A stretch of DNA of 40,886 nt from assembly GCF_017873175.1 (NCBI RefSeq), contig NZ_JAGGJW010000027.1, positions 1 through 40,886 on the forward strand, read 5' to 3'. Origin of the DNA: Neorhizobium petrolearium. GTDB taxonomy: Bacteria; Pseudomonadota; Alphaproteobacteria; Rhizobiales; Rhizobiaceae. The notes beneath the pieces are model-generated. The model saw only the letters and a program-made list of their open reading frames with translations, did no database searches and had not been told where the DNA came from. The position numbers and the translations under genes were made by a program. This document shows, in pieces, positions 1-7,295 of the stretch; within the stretch, counting starts at the first letter, position 1; each line of letters opens with the position of its first letter.

Positions 1-310
1 TCGAGGCCAAGACGCAATTCGCCGTCGCATTCGGCGAAAGGTTCGTCAGCAACTGACGGAAACGGGCCTCAGGCACAAAAAATCCGACAGTCCCCCCGGC
101 TGGACTGAAACGCCAATGGTTGTGGCAAACAGCCAACAAAACCCCGCCTTTGCCGCACTCGCTCAAAACGCCATTCCTGCCAAACGCGGCGGCAGGCCGG
201 AGGAAATCGCGGCCGCGGCAATCTGGCTTGCCTCCGACGCCGCCTCCTATGTCACCGGACACACGCTGACCGTCGATGGCGGCATGACGATTGGTGGCTT
301 CGAACTTTGA
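1..310 (+). pseudogene. SDR-family oxidoreductase, 3' half, frame-disrupted
   Basis: This is the C-terminal half of a short-chain dehydrogenase/reductase whose 5' part lies outside the window. The last 65 or so codons (from about 89) read cleanly. They contain a PGWTETPM segment that matches the usual SDR PG motif, a GRPEEIA segment, and the terminal VTGHTLTVDGG motif. Upstream of about position 53 the similarity continues in a different frame: AKTQFAVAFGERFVS follows where the catalytic YxxxK would be, and LTETGLRHK then reads in the downstream frame. The GIRVNAV-type strand between them is shortened. I infer one frameshift near 47-56 plus a small deletion near 80-92. A shorter product could start at the ATG at 116, but it would lack the NAD site and the catalytic residues. 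The 25-bp gap to the next gene suggests it once headed that operon. Confidence 0.6.
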
Positions 311-335
311 CGCTCAATCTTGAAAGGAACATCCC

Positions 336-782
336 ATGTCTGACCAAAACGAAGCATTGAAAGCAGTCGTCCGCCGTAACACACTCGAGGTGCAGTCCGG
401 CGGTAATTTCGAGCTCTTTGACCAGCTTTTCGCCGAGGACTTTCTGGACCACACACCGCAGCCTGGGGGGACGCCAGACAAGGAAGGTGCCCGCCGCCTT
501 TACCATGCTCTGCGCGAAGCCTTCCCGGACTTCCACGCCGAAATTCACTGGCAAGCGGTCGACGGCGACATCGTGACGACTTTCAAGACCTATCACGGCA
601 CGCATCAGGGCGTCGTCCTTGGGATCGCGCCAACGGGCCGCCAGATCAAGTTCGAAACCGTCGACGCCATGCGCATTCGCAACGGCCAGATCGTCGAACA
701 CTGGGGCGTGGCCAACCTCTATTATCTTTTGCAACAACTCGACGCCCTGCCCTCCTCGGCTCCCAAAGTGCCGGAACATTAA
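336..782 (+). CDS. SnoaL-like ester cyclase family protein
   Basis: The 148-residue protein fits the SnoaL/NTF2-like alpha+beta barrel family (polyketide cyclase or ester cyclase-like), whose members are typically 130-150 residues. Family features seen are the N-terminal helix, an FxEDFLDHTPQPG segment near residues 33-45, the AFPDFHAEIHW strand, a GTHQGVVLGIAPTGRQI segment, and the closing IVEHWGVAN strand. A GAAAGGAAC ribosome-binding site ends 5 bases before the ATG. The gene lies 25 bp after the SDR remnant and 11 bp before an intact SDR, so co-transcription is likely. The family includes cyclases, isomerases and many proteins of unknown function. The substrate cannot be told from sequence; pairing with an SDR suggests small-molecule modification. 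Confidence 0.85.
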   Translation: MSDQNEALKAVVRRNTLEVQSGGNFELFDQLFAEDFLDHTPQPGGTPDKEGARRLYHALREAFPDFHAEIHWQAVDGDIVTTFKTYHGTHQGVVLGIAPTGRQIKFETVDAMRIRNGQIVEHWGVANLYYLLQQLDALPSSAPKVPEH

Positions 783-793
783 GGATCACCACA

Positions 794-1570
794 ATGAGCA
801 ACAGCAACATTCTCGACGGCAAGGTCGTCATCGTAACCGGCGCATCAAGCGGCATTGGCCGTGCGATCGCCATCCGGGCTGCCGAACATGGCGCCAAAGC
901 AGTTATCGTCTCTGACGTCGTGGAAGCACCGCGCGAAGGCGGTGAACCGACTGCCTCCGAGATCAGAAAACTGGGGGCAAAATCCGTCTTCGTGAAAGCA
1001 GACGTCAGCCGCAAGGCTGACAACGACGCCCTCGTTGCGGCGGCAGAAGAATTCGGCGGCGTCGATGTCATGGTCGCAAATGCAGGCATTACGCTGAAGA
1101 CAGACGGGGCGGAGGTTCCGGAAGACGATTACCGCCGCCTGATGTCTGTCAATCTCGATGGCCCGCTATTTGGAGCGCAGGCAGCTGCGCGTCAGATGAA
1201 AGCACGCAACAAGCAGGGCAGCATTGTCCTCATGGCAAGCATGGGCGGGATCTCTGGCGCCGGCATCACCGTCGCCTACTCGACCAGCAAGGGCGGCGTT
1301 GTGCTGATGGCCAAATCATTGGCCGACGCTCTTGGCCCCGACGGTATCCGCGTCAATGCAGTCGCACCCGGCACCATCGACACGGAGCTTCTTCGCACCA
1401 GCCCCGGCATCGCACAGGCCTCCGAGGGCTTTCGCCAGAGGACGCCGCTTCGCCGGCTTGGCAAACCGGCAGAAGTCGGAGATGCTGTCGCCTTCCTTGG
1501 CTCGGACCTGTCGAGCTATGTGTCTGGTACCGCGCTCCTCGTGGATGGAGGGCTGCTCTCCGTTATCTGA
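794..1570 (+). CDS. SDR-family NAD(P)-dependent oxidoreductase
   Basis: This is a classical short-chain dehydrogenase of 258 residues. The cofactor motif TGASSGIG is at residues 15-22, the structural NAG motif is in VANAGI, the catalytic serine is in the VLMASMGG strand, and the YSTSK catalytic Tyr/Lys pair is near residues 161-165. The C-terminus has the usual VSGTALLVDGG. AAGGA precedes the ATG. It follows the SnoaL gene by 11 bp and is followed by a strong intrinsic terminator, so it ends the operon. The sequence supports a cytosolic NAD(P)H-dependent carbonyl or alcohol oxidoreductase; the substrate is unknown. Confidence 0.92.
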   Translation: MSNSNILDGKVVIVTGASSGIGRAIAIRAAEHGAKAVIVSDVVEAPREGGEPTASEIRKLGAKSVFVKADVSRKADNDALVAAAEEFGGVDVMVANAGITLKTDGAEVPEDDYRRLMSVNLDGPLFGAQAAARQMKARNKQGSIVLMASMGGISGAGITVAYSTSKGGVVLMAKSLADALGPDGIRVNAVAPGTIDTELLRTSPGIAQASEGFRQRTPLRRLGKPAEVGDAVAFLGSDLSSYVSGTALLVDGGLLSVI

Positions 1571-1591
1571 TTTCTCGACCCTCCAGTCGGA

Positions 1592-1618
1592 CCCGCGCCC
1601 TCACAAGCGCGGGTTTTT
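1592..1618 (+). terminator. Rho-independent terminator
   Basis: A perfect 7-bp stem pairs CCCGCGC (1592-1598) with GCGCGGG (1607-1613). The loop is 8 nt and a TTTTT tract follows at once. It lies 22 bp after the SDR stop codon and closes the SnoaL-SDR operon. Confidence 0.9.
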
Positions 1619-1647
1619 CTTTGCCTCCATCATTCGATTTTATCGAC

Positions 1648-1666
1648 GATAATCGGCGATATTATC
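1648..1666. promoter_or_regulatory. Inverted repeat upstream of the DoxX gene (candidate operator)
   Basis: GATAAT (1648-1653) and ATTATC (1661-1666) are perfect inverted arms 7 bp apart, about 85 bp before the DoxX start codon. The surrounding sequence is AT-rich compared with its neighbours, as expected for a promoter. No regulator can be assigned from sequence. Confidence 0.35.
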
Positions 1667-1750
1667 CTACTTTTTCGTTCGCTCGCATGATGGCAATTTC
1701 TCCTCACGACGCAGCCACGGTGGCTACGCCCCAACCTAAGGAGAACGTCC

Positions 1751-2185
1751 ATGTCTTATTCCGATGCAATCGCTCAGCGCGTTCAAACTCTTTCGCAGTC
1801 GGCCCTCATCAACGGCGTCACGCCTCTCACCGGCCGTGTCCTGCTGTCGGCAATCTTCCTTCTGTCCGGTATCAGCAAGATCTCTGATCCAGCTGGGACG
1901 ATCGGCTATATCAATATGGTTGGCCTGCCCTTCCCGCCGCTGTCCTACGGCGCAGCCGTCGTGACTGAACTCCTGGGCAGCATTGCGCTGATCCTCGGCT
2001 TCCAGACCCGCATCGTCGCCCTGATCCTTGCCCTGTTCAGCGTTGCCACGGCACTGACGTTCCACAACAACCTCAGCGACCTGAACCAGTTCATCCACTT
2101 CTTCAAGAACATCGCAATGGCCGGCGGTCTGCTGCAGGTCGTCGCGTTCGGCGCGGGCCGTTACAGCCTCGACGCCCGCCGTTAA
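1751..2185 (+). CDS. DoxX-family membrane protein
   Basis: The 144-residue protein has four hydrophobic segments, near residues 28-45, 62-82, 87-105 and 117-135. The pattern is that of DoxX (GRVLLSAIFLLSGISKI, then GLPFPPLSY before helix 2). The family is inner-membrane and is often linked to respiratory redox or oxidative-stress functions, but its biochemistry is poorly defined. A clear AAGGAG site precedes the ATG. It has its own AT-rich promoter region after the upstream terminator and is followed by a strong hairpin, so it is probably monocistronic. DoxX genes often sit near SDR and reductase genes, as here. Confidence 0.88.
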   Translation: MSYSDAIAQRVQTLSQSALINGVTPLTGRVLLSAIFLLSGISKISDPAGTIGYINMVGLPFPPLSYGAAVVTELLGSIALILGFQTRIVALILALFSVATALTFHNNLSDLNQFIHFFKNIAMAGGLLQVVAFGAGRYSLDARR

Positions 2186-2204
2186 TTGAACCACCCGATC
2201 ACAG

Positions 2205-2240
2205 GAGAAGCCCGGACCATTGTCCGGGCTTCTCGCGTTT
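2205..2240. terminator. Strong intrinsic terminator between convergent genes
   Basis: A perfect 13-bp stem pairs 2205-2217 with 2222-2234 around a CATT loop, and GCGTTTTTA follows on the + strand. It ends the DoxX transcript. It directly abuts the stop codon of the minus-strand SDR at 2241 and could also act on that transcript, although no T tract is visible in that direction. Confidence 0.9.
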
Positions 2241-3011
2241 TTACTTACCCCATTCCGGACCGCCATCGGTGCAGGTCTGGCCCCCATCGACAGGCAAGAC
2301 AATTCCGGTGATCCAGGCAGCTTCATCACTGGCAAGAAAAGCGACCGCCGAGGCAATCTCTTCAGGTTGGCCTGCCCGTCGCAACGGGATCCGGTCCCAC
2401 GCCTTTTCGAGAAGCGCGTCGTCATCCATGATAGCATCCACCATTCCCGTGACAGTAAGCCCGGGTGCCACTGTGTTTGCTCTGACGCCGAACTTGCCGA
2501 GGTCACAGGCCGCTGAGCGGGTTAGATTCGCAACCCCACCCTTTGCAGCATTGTAGGCAGCATGGCTCCAGCCGCCACCAAGGGATGAGACGGAGCCGAT
2601 GTTGACGATCGAACCCTTGGTCTCCTTCAGATGCGGGACCGCTGCACGGCTCATGTAAAAGACGCCGGAAAGGTCCGACGCAATGCATTCGCCCCAATCC
2701 TGATCGCTCGTCTCTTCGATGGTGCCGACGAGATTCACGCCGGCGGCATTGACGACAGTGTCGATCCGGCCGAAGCGCTCCACGGTCGCGGCAACAAGGG
2801 CGTCGCAGTCCGGCCGTGAAGAAACATTCGCGACAAAGGTGCCACTGCGCTCGGCCGGCATCTTGGAGGCAGCTTCCGACAACCGCTTCTCCGTCCTGCC
2901 GGAGATCATCACGGACGCTCCTTCCTCAAGAAGCCGGTTGGCAATAGCGGCGCCGATACCGGAACCACCGCCGGTCACAATTGCTACTCTTCCTTCAAAT
3001 CGCTTTGACAT
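2241..3011 (-). CDS. SDR-family oxidoreductase
   Basis: This is a classical SDR of 256 residues. TGGGSGIG is the dinucleotide-binding motif, NAAG the structural motif, NIGSVSS carries the catalytic serine, and AAYNAAK is the Tyr/Lys motif. ITGIVLPVDGG lies near the C-terminus. The start at 3011 was chosen because AAGGAG lies 8 bases before it; an upstream in-frame ATG at 3026 overlaps that ribosome-binding site. It is the last gene of a six-gene minus-strand operon that begins near 6039. Substrate unknown. Confidence 0.9.
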   Translation of the reverse strand: MSKRFEGRVAIVTGGGSGIGAAIANRLLEEGASVMISGRTEKRLSEAASKMPAERSGTFVANVSSRPDCDALVAATVERFGRIDTVVNAAGVNLVGTIEETSDQDWGECIASDLSGVFYMSRAAVPHLKETKGSIVNIGSVSSLGGGWSHAAYNAAKGGVANLTRSAACDLGKFGVRANTVAPGLTVTGMVDAIMDDDALLEKAWDRIPLRRAGQPEEIASAVAFLASDEAAWITGIVLPVDGGQTCTDGGPEWGK

Positions 3012-3084
3012 GACACACTCCTTCATTCTCCGTGGCGAAGGCCGCGGCAGTGTTGGTTTCGTGTTTGGGTCTGACTGGATTGGT

Positions 3085-3924
3085 TCAGTTTGTCGGGAAG
3101 TCGGCGGAACGAGACAAAGCTTCCCAGGCGAGGACGTTCGCCTTGAGATCGTCCGCCTTCTTCAGGGCTGCGTCCGCCGCATCATTGCCGAGCGGAAGGT
3201 GATGCGGAGGCTGTTGCGCCAGCACGGCTTCCCGGATCGCCTTTGCTGCGCGCGCGGGGTCACCGGCCTGCTTTCCGACCGATGCGTGGTAGGCACGACG
3301 TGCCTCGCCCGCTGTCGCCTCGTAATCCTCAATGGACGCGGAGACCTCGTTCGACGAGCCTGCCCATTCCGTCCGGAACGCGCTTGGCTCGACGGTCATG
3401 ACGTTGATCCCGAGTGGGGCGACTTCTTTCCGGAGCGTATCCGACAGGCCTTCCACGGCAAATTTGGTCGCGCAGTAATAGCCCACGCCGGTGTAGCCAA
3501 CCAGGCCGCCGATTGATGTCAGATTGACGATCGTACCACTGCGGCGGGCTCGCATATGTGGAAGCACCGAATGGATCGTGTTGGCGACACCAAAGAAATT
3601 GACATCAAACAGGCGACGGGCGTCGGTTTCTTCGGTTTCCTCAATGGCGCCGAAGAAACCGATCCCGGCATTGTTGATCAGGACGTCGATCCGGCCGAAA
3701 TGCGCTTCTGCTGCATCAACGACCTTCTGGCACTGATCCCGGTCGATGACGTCGAGCGGGAGGATCAGGACATCGCCCTTCTGCTCAAGATCCGCGATTT
3801 TGTCAGTCTTGCGAGCCGTCACCACGACCTTTTCACCGGCTTCCAGCAGGTGTTCCGCGATGTAGCGACCGAAGCCTGTAGAGCATCCGGTGACGAGCCA
3901 GACTTTAGGGTTTTGCGTGCTCAT
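3085..3924 (-). CDS. SDR-family oxidoreductase
   Basis: The 279-residue SDR has a slightly divergent cofactor motif, TGCSTGFG, instead of TGxxxGIG, followed by NNAGIGFFG. NLTSIGG carries the catalytic serine and GYYCATKFAVEG the Tyr/Lys pair. The C-terminal extension and the VEPSAFRTEW segment match the oxidoreductase subgroup of about 280 residues that is often annotated only as SDR. AAAGGAG precedes the ATG. It lies 20 bp after the ABM gene and 73 bp before the next SDR in the same operon. The acidic DV motif after strand 3 is present; substrate unknown. Confidence 0.9.
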   Translation of the reverse strand: MSTQNPKVWLVTGCSTGFGRYIAEHLLEAGEKVVVTARKTDKIADLEQKGDVLILPLDVIDRDQCQKVVDAAEAHFGRIDVLINNAGIGFFGAIEETEETDARRLFDVNFFGVANTIHSVLPHMRARRSGTIVNLTSIGGLVGYTGVGYYCATKFAVEGLSDTLRKEVAPLGINVMTVEPSAFRTEWAGSSNEVSASIEDYEATAGEARRAYHASVGKQAGDPARAAKAIREAVLAQQPPHHLPLGNDAADAALKKADDLKANVLAWEALSRSADFPTN

Positions 3925-3944
3925 TTCATATACTCCTTTCTGTT

Positions 3945-4247
3945 TCAGACCTGCGGCGACCGTTGCTGGTAGCCGCAGATTTCAACGTCTTCGACGCACA
4001 GGTCCGGGACCTTCGCCATGAAGGCCTCGACATAAGGTGTGCTCATATGCAGTTTGAAGTCGGAGGCGTGCCGCCAGTCTTCGAGCACCATCCAGACATC
4101 GGGAACGTCGTTGGACTGGTGGATCTCGTAGCGTAGGCAGCCTTCCTCGTTGCGGGACGGAGCAACGAGCTGAAGCAGTTCGTCACCCAGATCTCCTGAA
4201 CGGCCCGGCTTAGCAGTGAAGTAGGCCACATTGGTGAGGTCAGCCAT
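3945..4247 (-). CDS. Antibiotic biosynthesis monooxygenase (ABM) domain protein
   Basis: The 100-residue protein fits the ABM ferredoxin-like dimeric barrel. It opens with TNVAYFTAKPGR, continues with EGCLRYEIHQSNDVPD and the VLEDWRHASDFKLHMSTPYV segment, and ends with a strand containing VEDVEI. Known members include cofactor-independent quinone-forming monooxygenases (YgiN type) and many stress proteins. GAAGGAG precedes the ATG. The 100-bp gap upstream carries a copy of the repeated 30-bp element at 4317-4346, so this gene may have its own regulated promoter inside the operon. Confidence 0.85.
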   Translation of the reverse strand: MADLTNVAYFTAKPGRSGDLGDELLQLVAPSRNEEGCLRYEIHQSNDVPDVWMVLEDWRHASDFKLHMSTPYVEAFMAKVPDLCVEDVEICGYQQRSPQV

Positions 4248-4316
4248 TTCGGGTCTCCTTCTCGATTAGGGCAACACCCGCACAGTTACGGGATGTCTGG
4301 AAAAGATCTGCCGCGC

Positions 4317-4346
4317 CTTTGCGGGAGCTGTCGTGATCTTGCTGTT
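4317..4346 (+). promoter_or_regulatory. Candidate AraC-type operator, copy 1
   Basis: Two 10-bp units (CTTTGCGGGA and TCTTGCTGTT) are separated by GCTGTCGTGA, giving a 20-bp period. It matches the element at 6135-6164 at about 20 of 30 positions. It ends 69 bp upstream of the ABM start codon, between the DUF1330 and ABM genes. Two direct repeats two helical turns apart are the usual layout of AraC/XylS binding sites; this assignment is inference. Confidence 0.5.
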
Positions 4347-4347
4347 T

Positions 4348-4632
4348 TCAGACGCCGTTGATTGCTATGATGCGAGATGCGGCGGCAGCCTGCCGCTGTG
4401 CGGCCAGAGGTGCATATTCCGGCGATGCGAAGAGCTCACGGATCGCTTGCCTGTCAGGAAACTCGATGATGAGCATGTTGGTGGCGGTCCAGCCTTCCAG
4501 CTCTAGAGGGCTTTCATCGATGGCGATAAGCTTGCCGCCGGCTTTGGCGACGAGCGGCAATGCCTTTGACCTGTAATCTTCGATAGACTTCATGTCGTGG
4601 ATGTCGAGATCGACGATAAGATAAGCAGACAT
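4348..4632 (-). CDS. DUF1330 domain protein
   Basis: The 94-residue protein matches the DUF1330 family of small ferredoxin-like-fold proteins. Typical segments are YLIVDLDIHD at the start, Y-RSKALPLVAKAGGK, the NMLIIEFPDRQAIREL strand-helix, and SPEYAPLAAQRQAAA. No catalytic function is established for the family; structures resemble dimeric alpha+beta barrels. A purine-rich GGAAAGGAAAA site precedes the ATG. It is the third gene of the minus-strand operon, and two consecutive dimeric-barrel genes (this and ABM) suggest a shared small aromatic or quinone substrate. Confidence 0.85.
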   Translation of the reverse strand: MSAYLIVDLDIHDMKSIEDYRSKALPLVAKAGGKLIAIDESPLELEGWTATNMLIIEFPDRQAIRELFASPEYAPLAAQRQAAAASRIIAINGV

Positions 4633-4683
4633 AGGTCTTTTCCTTTCCTGTTGAGTTTGTAGCTTCTGGGGCTCATGGCGCTG

Positions 4684-5232
4684 TCAGGGGAGATGGCGCC
4701 ATTTGACCATGCGGTCTTTGAGGTCGAGCGTGCCGCCGTCGACGGTGAACGTACCGTCACCCCGGTGATGCATCGTTCGACGCTCTTTTCGGGTCTCGTT
4801 GATCCAGATCCTCGTCGCTTCAAGGATGAAGAGGTTGTAGGGATCCGAAAGCCTGGTATCGACGACCCGACATTCGATGTTGACCAGGCAGTCGGACAAG
4901 AGCGGTGCTGCCACGTCCTTGGCAGGTCGCGTCTTGAGGCAGTACCTCTGGAATTTGTTCACCCTATCGCCCGAACAATTCCCGACGTCGACAACCGTTT
5001 CGACGAGATCCAGACCGGGGACTGCGATGACACATTCTCCGGTTTTTCGGAGAGCCTGATAGCTGTGATCCCAGGGACCGATGACACAACCGATCAGCGG
5101 CGGGTCATGTTGGATCATCATATGGAAGCCCATTGTCATCACATTGGGCTTGCCGTTATCGCTCGTGGAAACCATGACGATCGGGCCAGGTTCCAGAACG
5201 CGATAAGCTTGAGATGCGGGTAATTCCTTCAT
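4684..5232 (-). CDS. Flavin reductase-like (FMN-binding split barrel) protein
   Basis: The 182-residue protein fits the flavin reductase-like FMN-binding split-barrel family. GPIVMVSTSDNGKPNVMTMGF forms the first barrel strands, followed by PPLIGCVIGPWDHSYQALRKTGECVIAVPG and the NKFQRYCLKT segment that usually lines the flavin site. Members reduce FMN/FAD with NAD(P)H or act as flavin-dependent oxidoreductases. AGGGAG precedes the ATG. It could supply reduced flavin or quinol to neighbouring SDR and ABM proteins, but no partner oxygenase is visible here. Confidence 0.82.
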   Translation of the reverse strand: MKELPASQAYRVLEPGPIVMVSTSDNGKPNVMTMGFHMMIQHDPPLIGCVIGPWDHSYQALRKTGECVIAVPGLDLVETVVDVGNCSGDRVNKFQRYCLKTRPAKDVAAPLLSDCLVNIECRVVDTRLSDPYNLFILEATRIWINETRKERRTMHHRGDGTFTVDGGTLDLKDRMVKWRHLP

Positions 5233-5249
5233 GACAATCTCCCTTGAGA

Positions 5250-5273
5250 GGTCCCTGCATCAAGGCAGGGACC
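5250..5273. terminator. Intercistronic hairpin
   Basis: A 9-bp perfect stem pairs GGTCCCTGC (5250-5258) with GCAGGGACC (5265-5273) around a 6-nt loop. It lies in the 57-bp gap between the leading SDR and the flavin reductase-like gene. No T tract follows on the minus strand, so it is more likely an mRNA-stabilising or partial attenuating hairpin than a full terminator. Confidence 0.5.
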
Positions 5274-5289
5274 CTTCAGGGTCGGCCTG

Positions 5290-6039
5290 TTACCAACCCT
5301 GTTCTACTGGCAGGACGAACAGCTCGGCGACGTCCACATGAGCCGGGGCCTGGGCGGCGAAGACGATGGTGTCGCCGATATCCTCGCCCTGAAGGAAGGT
5401 CATCTGGCTGGCCAGTTCGTCCATCTGCTTGCGATAACCCGGATCGGTTATGTGATCGTAGAGTTCGGTGGCAACGGCGCCCGGCTGGATGCAGGTGACG
5501 CGAATGCCATGCTTCTGGCCAACTTCCATACGAAGGCCATCAGAGAAAGCCGTGACCGCATGTTTCGTGGCGCAGTAGACCGACAGACCCTTGAACACCT
5601 TGCGGCCAGCGATAGAGGACATGTTGAAGACATGGCCTGAATGCTGCTTGATCATCTGGGGCAAAACGGCTGCCGTCGTGTTGAGCAGGCCCTTCACATT
5701 AACGTCCACCATTCGCTGCCACTCGTCGACCTTGAACTGGTCGATATCGGAGAGCGGCATCAGGCCAGCATTGTTGACGAGGATGTCGATCGAACCATAG
5801 GCATCGATCAGCTTCTTCACGCCCGCATCGACCGAGTTCGTGTCAACCACGTCCATTTCGATCACAAGAGCTTCGCCGCCCTTGGCTTCAATCTGGTTCT
5901 TGAGATCTTCGAGCTTGTCGGTGCGCCGTGCAGCGATACCGACCTTTGCACCGGCTTCAGCAAGCTTCGCAGCAGTCGCGGCTCCAATGCCACTCGATGC
6001 TCCGGTCACCAGTGCGATCTTTCCATTGAGGTTGGTCAT
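5290..6039 (-). CDS. SDR-family oxidoreductase, first gene of operon
   Basis: This classical SDR has 249 residues: TGASSGIG near the N-terminus, AARRTDKLEDL after strand 2 (NADP-type basic residues), NNAGLMP, NMSSIAG with the catalytic serine, and SVYCATKHAV with Tyr/Lys. Its sequence resembles the YdfG/serine-dehydrogenase-like subgroup, which also ends with a DVAELFVLP-type motif. Start 6039 was chosen because AAGGA lies 9 bases before it; the ATGs at 6048 and 6069 are poorly spaced from any ribosome-binding site. It leads the operon that continues to 2241. A repeated 30-bp element lies 95 bp upstream. Confidence 0.9.
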   Translation of the reverse strand: MTNLNGKIALVTGASSGIGAATAAKLAEAGAKVGIAARRTDKLEDLKNQIEAKGGEALVIEMDVVDTNSVDAGVKKLIDAYGSIDILVNNAGLMPLSDIDQFKVDEWQRMVDVNVKGLLNTTAAVLPQMIKQHSGHVFNMSSIAGRKVFKGLSVYCATKHAVTAFSDGLRMEVGQKHGIRVTCIQPGAVATELYDHITDPGYRKQMDELASQMTFLQGEDIGDTIVFAAQAPAHVDVAELFVLPVEQGW

Positions 6040-6134
6040 TGTCTTCATTCCTTGTCTGAAGCCCACCACCGCGGTGGGCGTTTCGTTTTGACAAGGAGGA
6101 ATTTAAGCCGTTCATCAGCGCCCTTCTCACGGGC

Positions 6135-6164
6135 TCTTGCTCGACCTGTCGCGATCTTGCTCGA
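6135..6164 (+). promoter_or_regulatory. Candidate AraC-type operator, copy 2 (best match)
   Basis: TCTTGCTCGA occurs at 6135-6144 and again, identically, at 6155-6164, separated by CCTGTCGCGA. The exact 20-bp period puts both repeats on one DNA face. The element lies 95 bp upstream of the first gene of the SDR/flavin reductase operon and about 20 bp from the decayed AraC end. It is shared with 4317-4346 and 11089-11118. AraC-family binding is inferred from repeat geometry and context. Confidence 0.6.
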
Positions 6165-6182
6165 AACGTAAGATGTTAAAAA

Positions 6183-6236
6183 CTAGCCTAGGCGATGGTG
6201 ACTTGGGCGGCAGGCCAGTTTAACGACGGACTAGCT
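6183..6236 (-). pseudogene. Decayed 3' end of an AraC-family regulator gene
   Basis: Read on the minus strand this stretch gives RR-stop-TGLPP and then, after a one-base shift, SHHRLG-stop. The intact AraC gene at 11141-12145 ends RRETGLPPSHYRRG. The Glu codon has become TAA and one base has been gained. The flanking 30-bp element follows at nearly the same distance in both places (32 versus 36 bp between matching points), so this looks like a relic of a related regulator gene and its flank. Confidence 0.5.
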
Positions 6237-6470
6237 GGACCAACTGAAAGTCTTCGTCGATTTCGACGTAAACGAGCATGCGGCCACAGCCACGCGCGCT
6301 ATTGCGTTTGCTGAGCCGATCAAAGTATCCGGTAGGGGGGCTATTATCCGCTTCCCGAAATCAGGGCATGTTCAGGGAGACGAGACACACTACAGGTGAG
6401 GCCACTCGTCTGGAGCTGATGCTGCTGATGCAAGCGTGCCAACGGCGCTTGATGGAGCGAAAACTCACTT

Positions 6471-7290
6471 TCAGCCGACGGCATGATGGGGAGTAACAAG
6501 CGTGTAAAGCATTTGCGCGCCTTCTACGCCCTTGAGTGCGAACCGGCCCACGCATGCAAGACGCTGGCGATTACGCCCCTCCATACAGTCTGCGAAGTTT
6601 GAAGAGGTTAGCAGGTTTACATCCAGCGACCGACACAATGAAACGATGCGGCTTACCTCGTTTACGGCGGGACCTATCACAGTGAAATCGAGCCGGTCCT
6701 CGCTTCCGATATTCCCGTAGAAGACATCACCGATATGTAGCCCGAGACAGACTTCCGTTGTGGGACGGCCTTCCGATGTCCTCCGGGTATTAAGGGATTT
6801 CAGCCTCAGGCGGAGGAGGTTTTCGGCCTGCAGCGCGGCGTCACAAGCATCGATCTGTCGATCCGCCCTGAAAATTGCCAGGATACCATCTCCGATTAAT
6901 TTCAGGACCGTCCCGCCAGCCTCATGGACTGCTGAGATGACCGCATCACTGTAATCATTCAGGAGAGGAATGATCTCCTCAGGCGACACTGAGGCAGAAA
7001 TTCTTGTATAGTTTGCAAGGTCCGAGAACCACAGGGCCGCGGATATCCGTTCCGACGCGCCCCGGTTGATTTTACCTTCGAAAACTTTTCGTGCTGCGTC
7101 GTGCCCAAGATAGACTTCGGCAATCGTCCTTGCGATCCGCGCAAGCGCAGTGCTTTTAATCGCCAATGCAAGAACCGGCAAAAGTTTGCGAAGGTTTTGA
7201 AGATCGACATCAGAAAAACCACCGGGGTCGCGAGTCGCGAAGTGAGAGAAGAAGCAGTCCATCTCTCCAATGGTCCCTTGCTTCTCAAAG
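6471..7290 (-). pseudogene. Class III adenylate/guanylate cyclase, C-terminal part
   Basis: This is the catalytic part of a rhizobial class III nucleotide cyclase, cut at its 5' side by an insertion element. In-frame cyclase sequence can be followed to about 7285 (GTIGEMDC precedes FFSHFATRDPGGF). The catalytic domain looks intact: FSDL with the first metal-binding Asp, LIGDG with the second, and DFTVIGPAVNEVSR containing the usual Asn and Arg that stabilise the transition state. The N-terminal domain of the same gene lies at 10700-10922, about 3.4 kb away. Internal starts such as the ATG at 7262 could still yield a truncated 263-residue product, but the normal promoter is separated. Activity is therefore doubtful. 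Confidence 0.85.
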
Positions 7291-7295
7291 CCGCG

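Larger units (their letters stand above)
6040..6470. other. Intergenic region with hairpin, candidate operator and AraC remnant
   Basis: This 431-bp stretch has no intact gene. From left to right it holds a perfect 7-bp hairpin (GCCCACC 6061-6067 with GGTGGGC 6073-6079) in the leader of the minus-strand operon, the repeated element at 6135-6164, and a decayed AraC 3' end at about 6183-6236. From about 6240 to 6470 I see no recognisable feature beyond the downstream flank of the broken cyclase gene. Confidence 0.6.

Noticed and set aside
6278..6496. 72-codon + strand ORF downstream of the cyclase remnant
   Set aside because: No ribosome-binding site, no motif, and it runs into the antisense of the cyclase gene.
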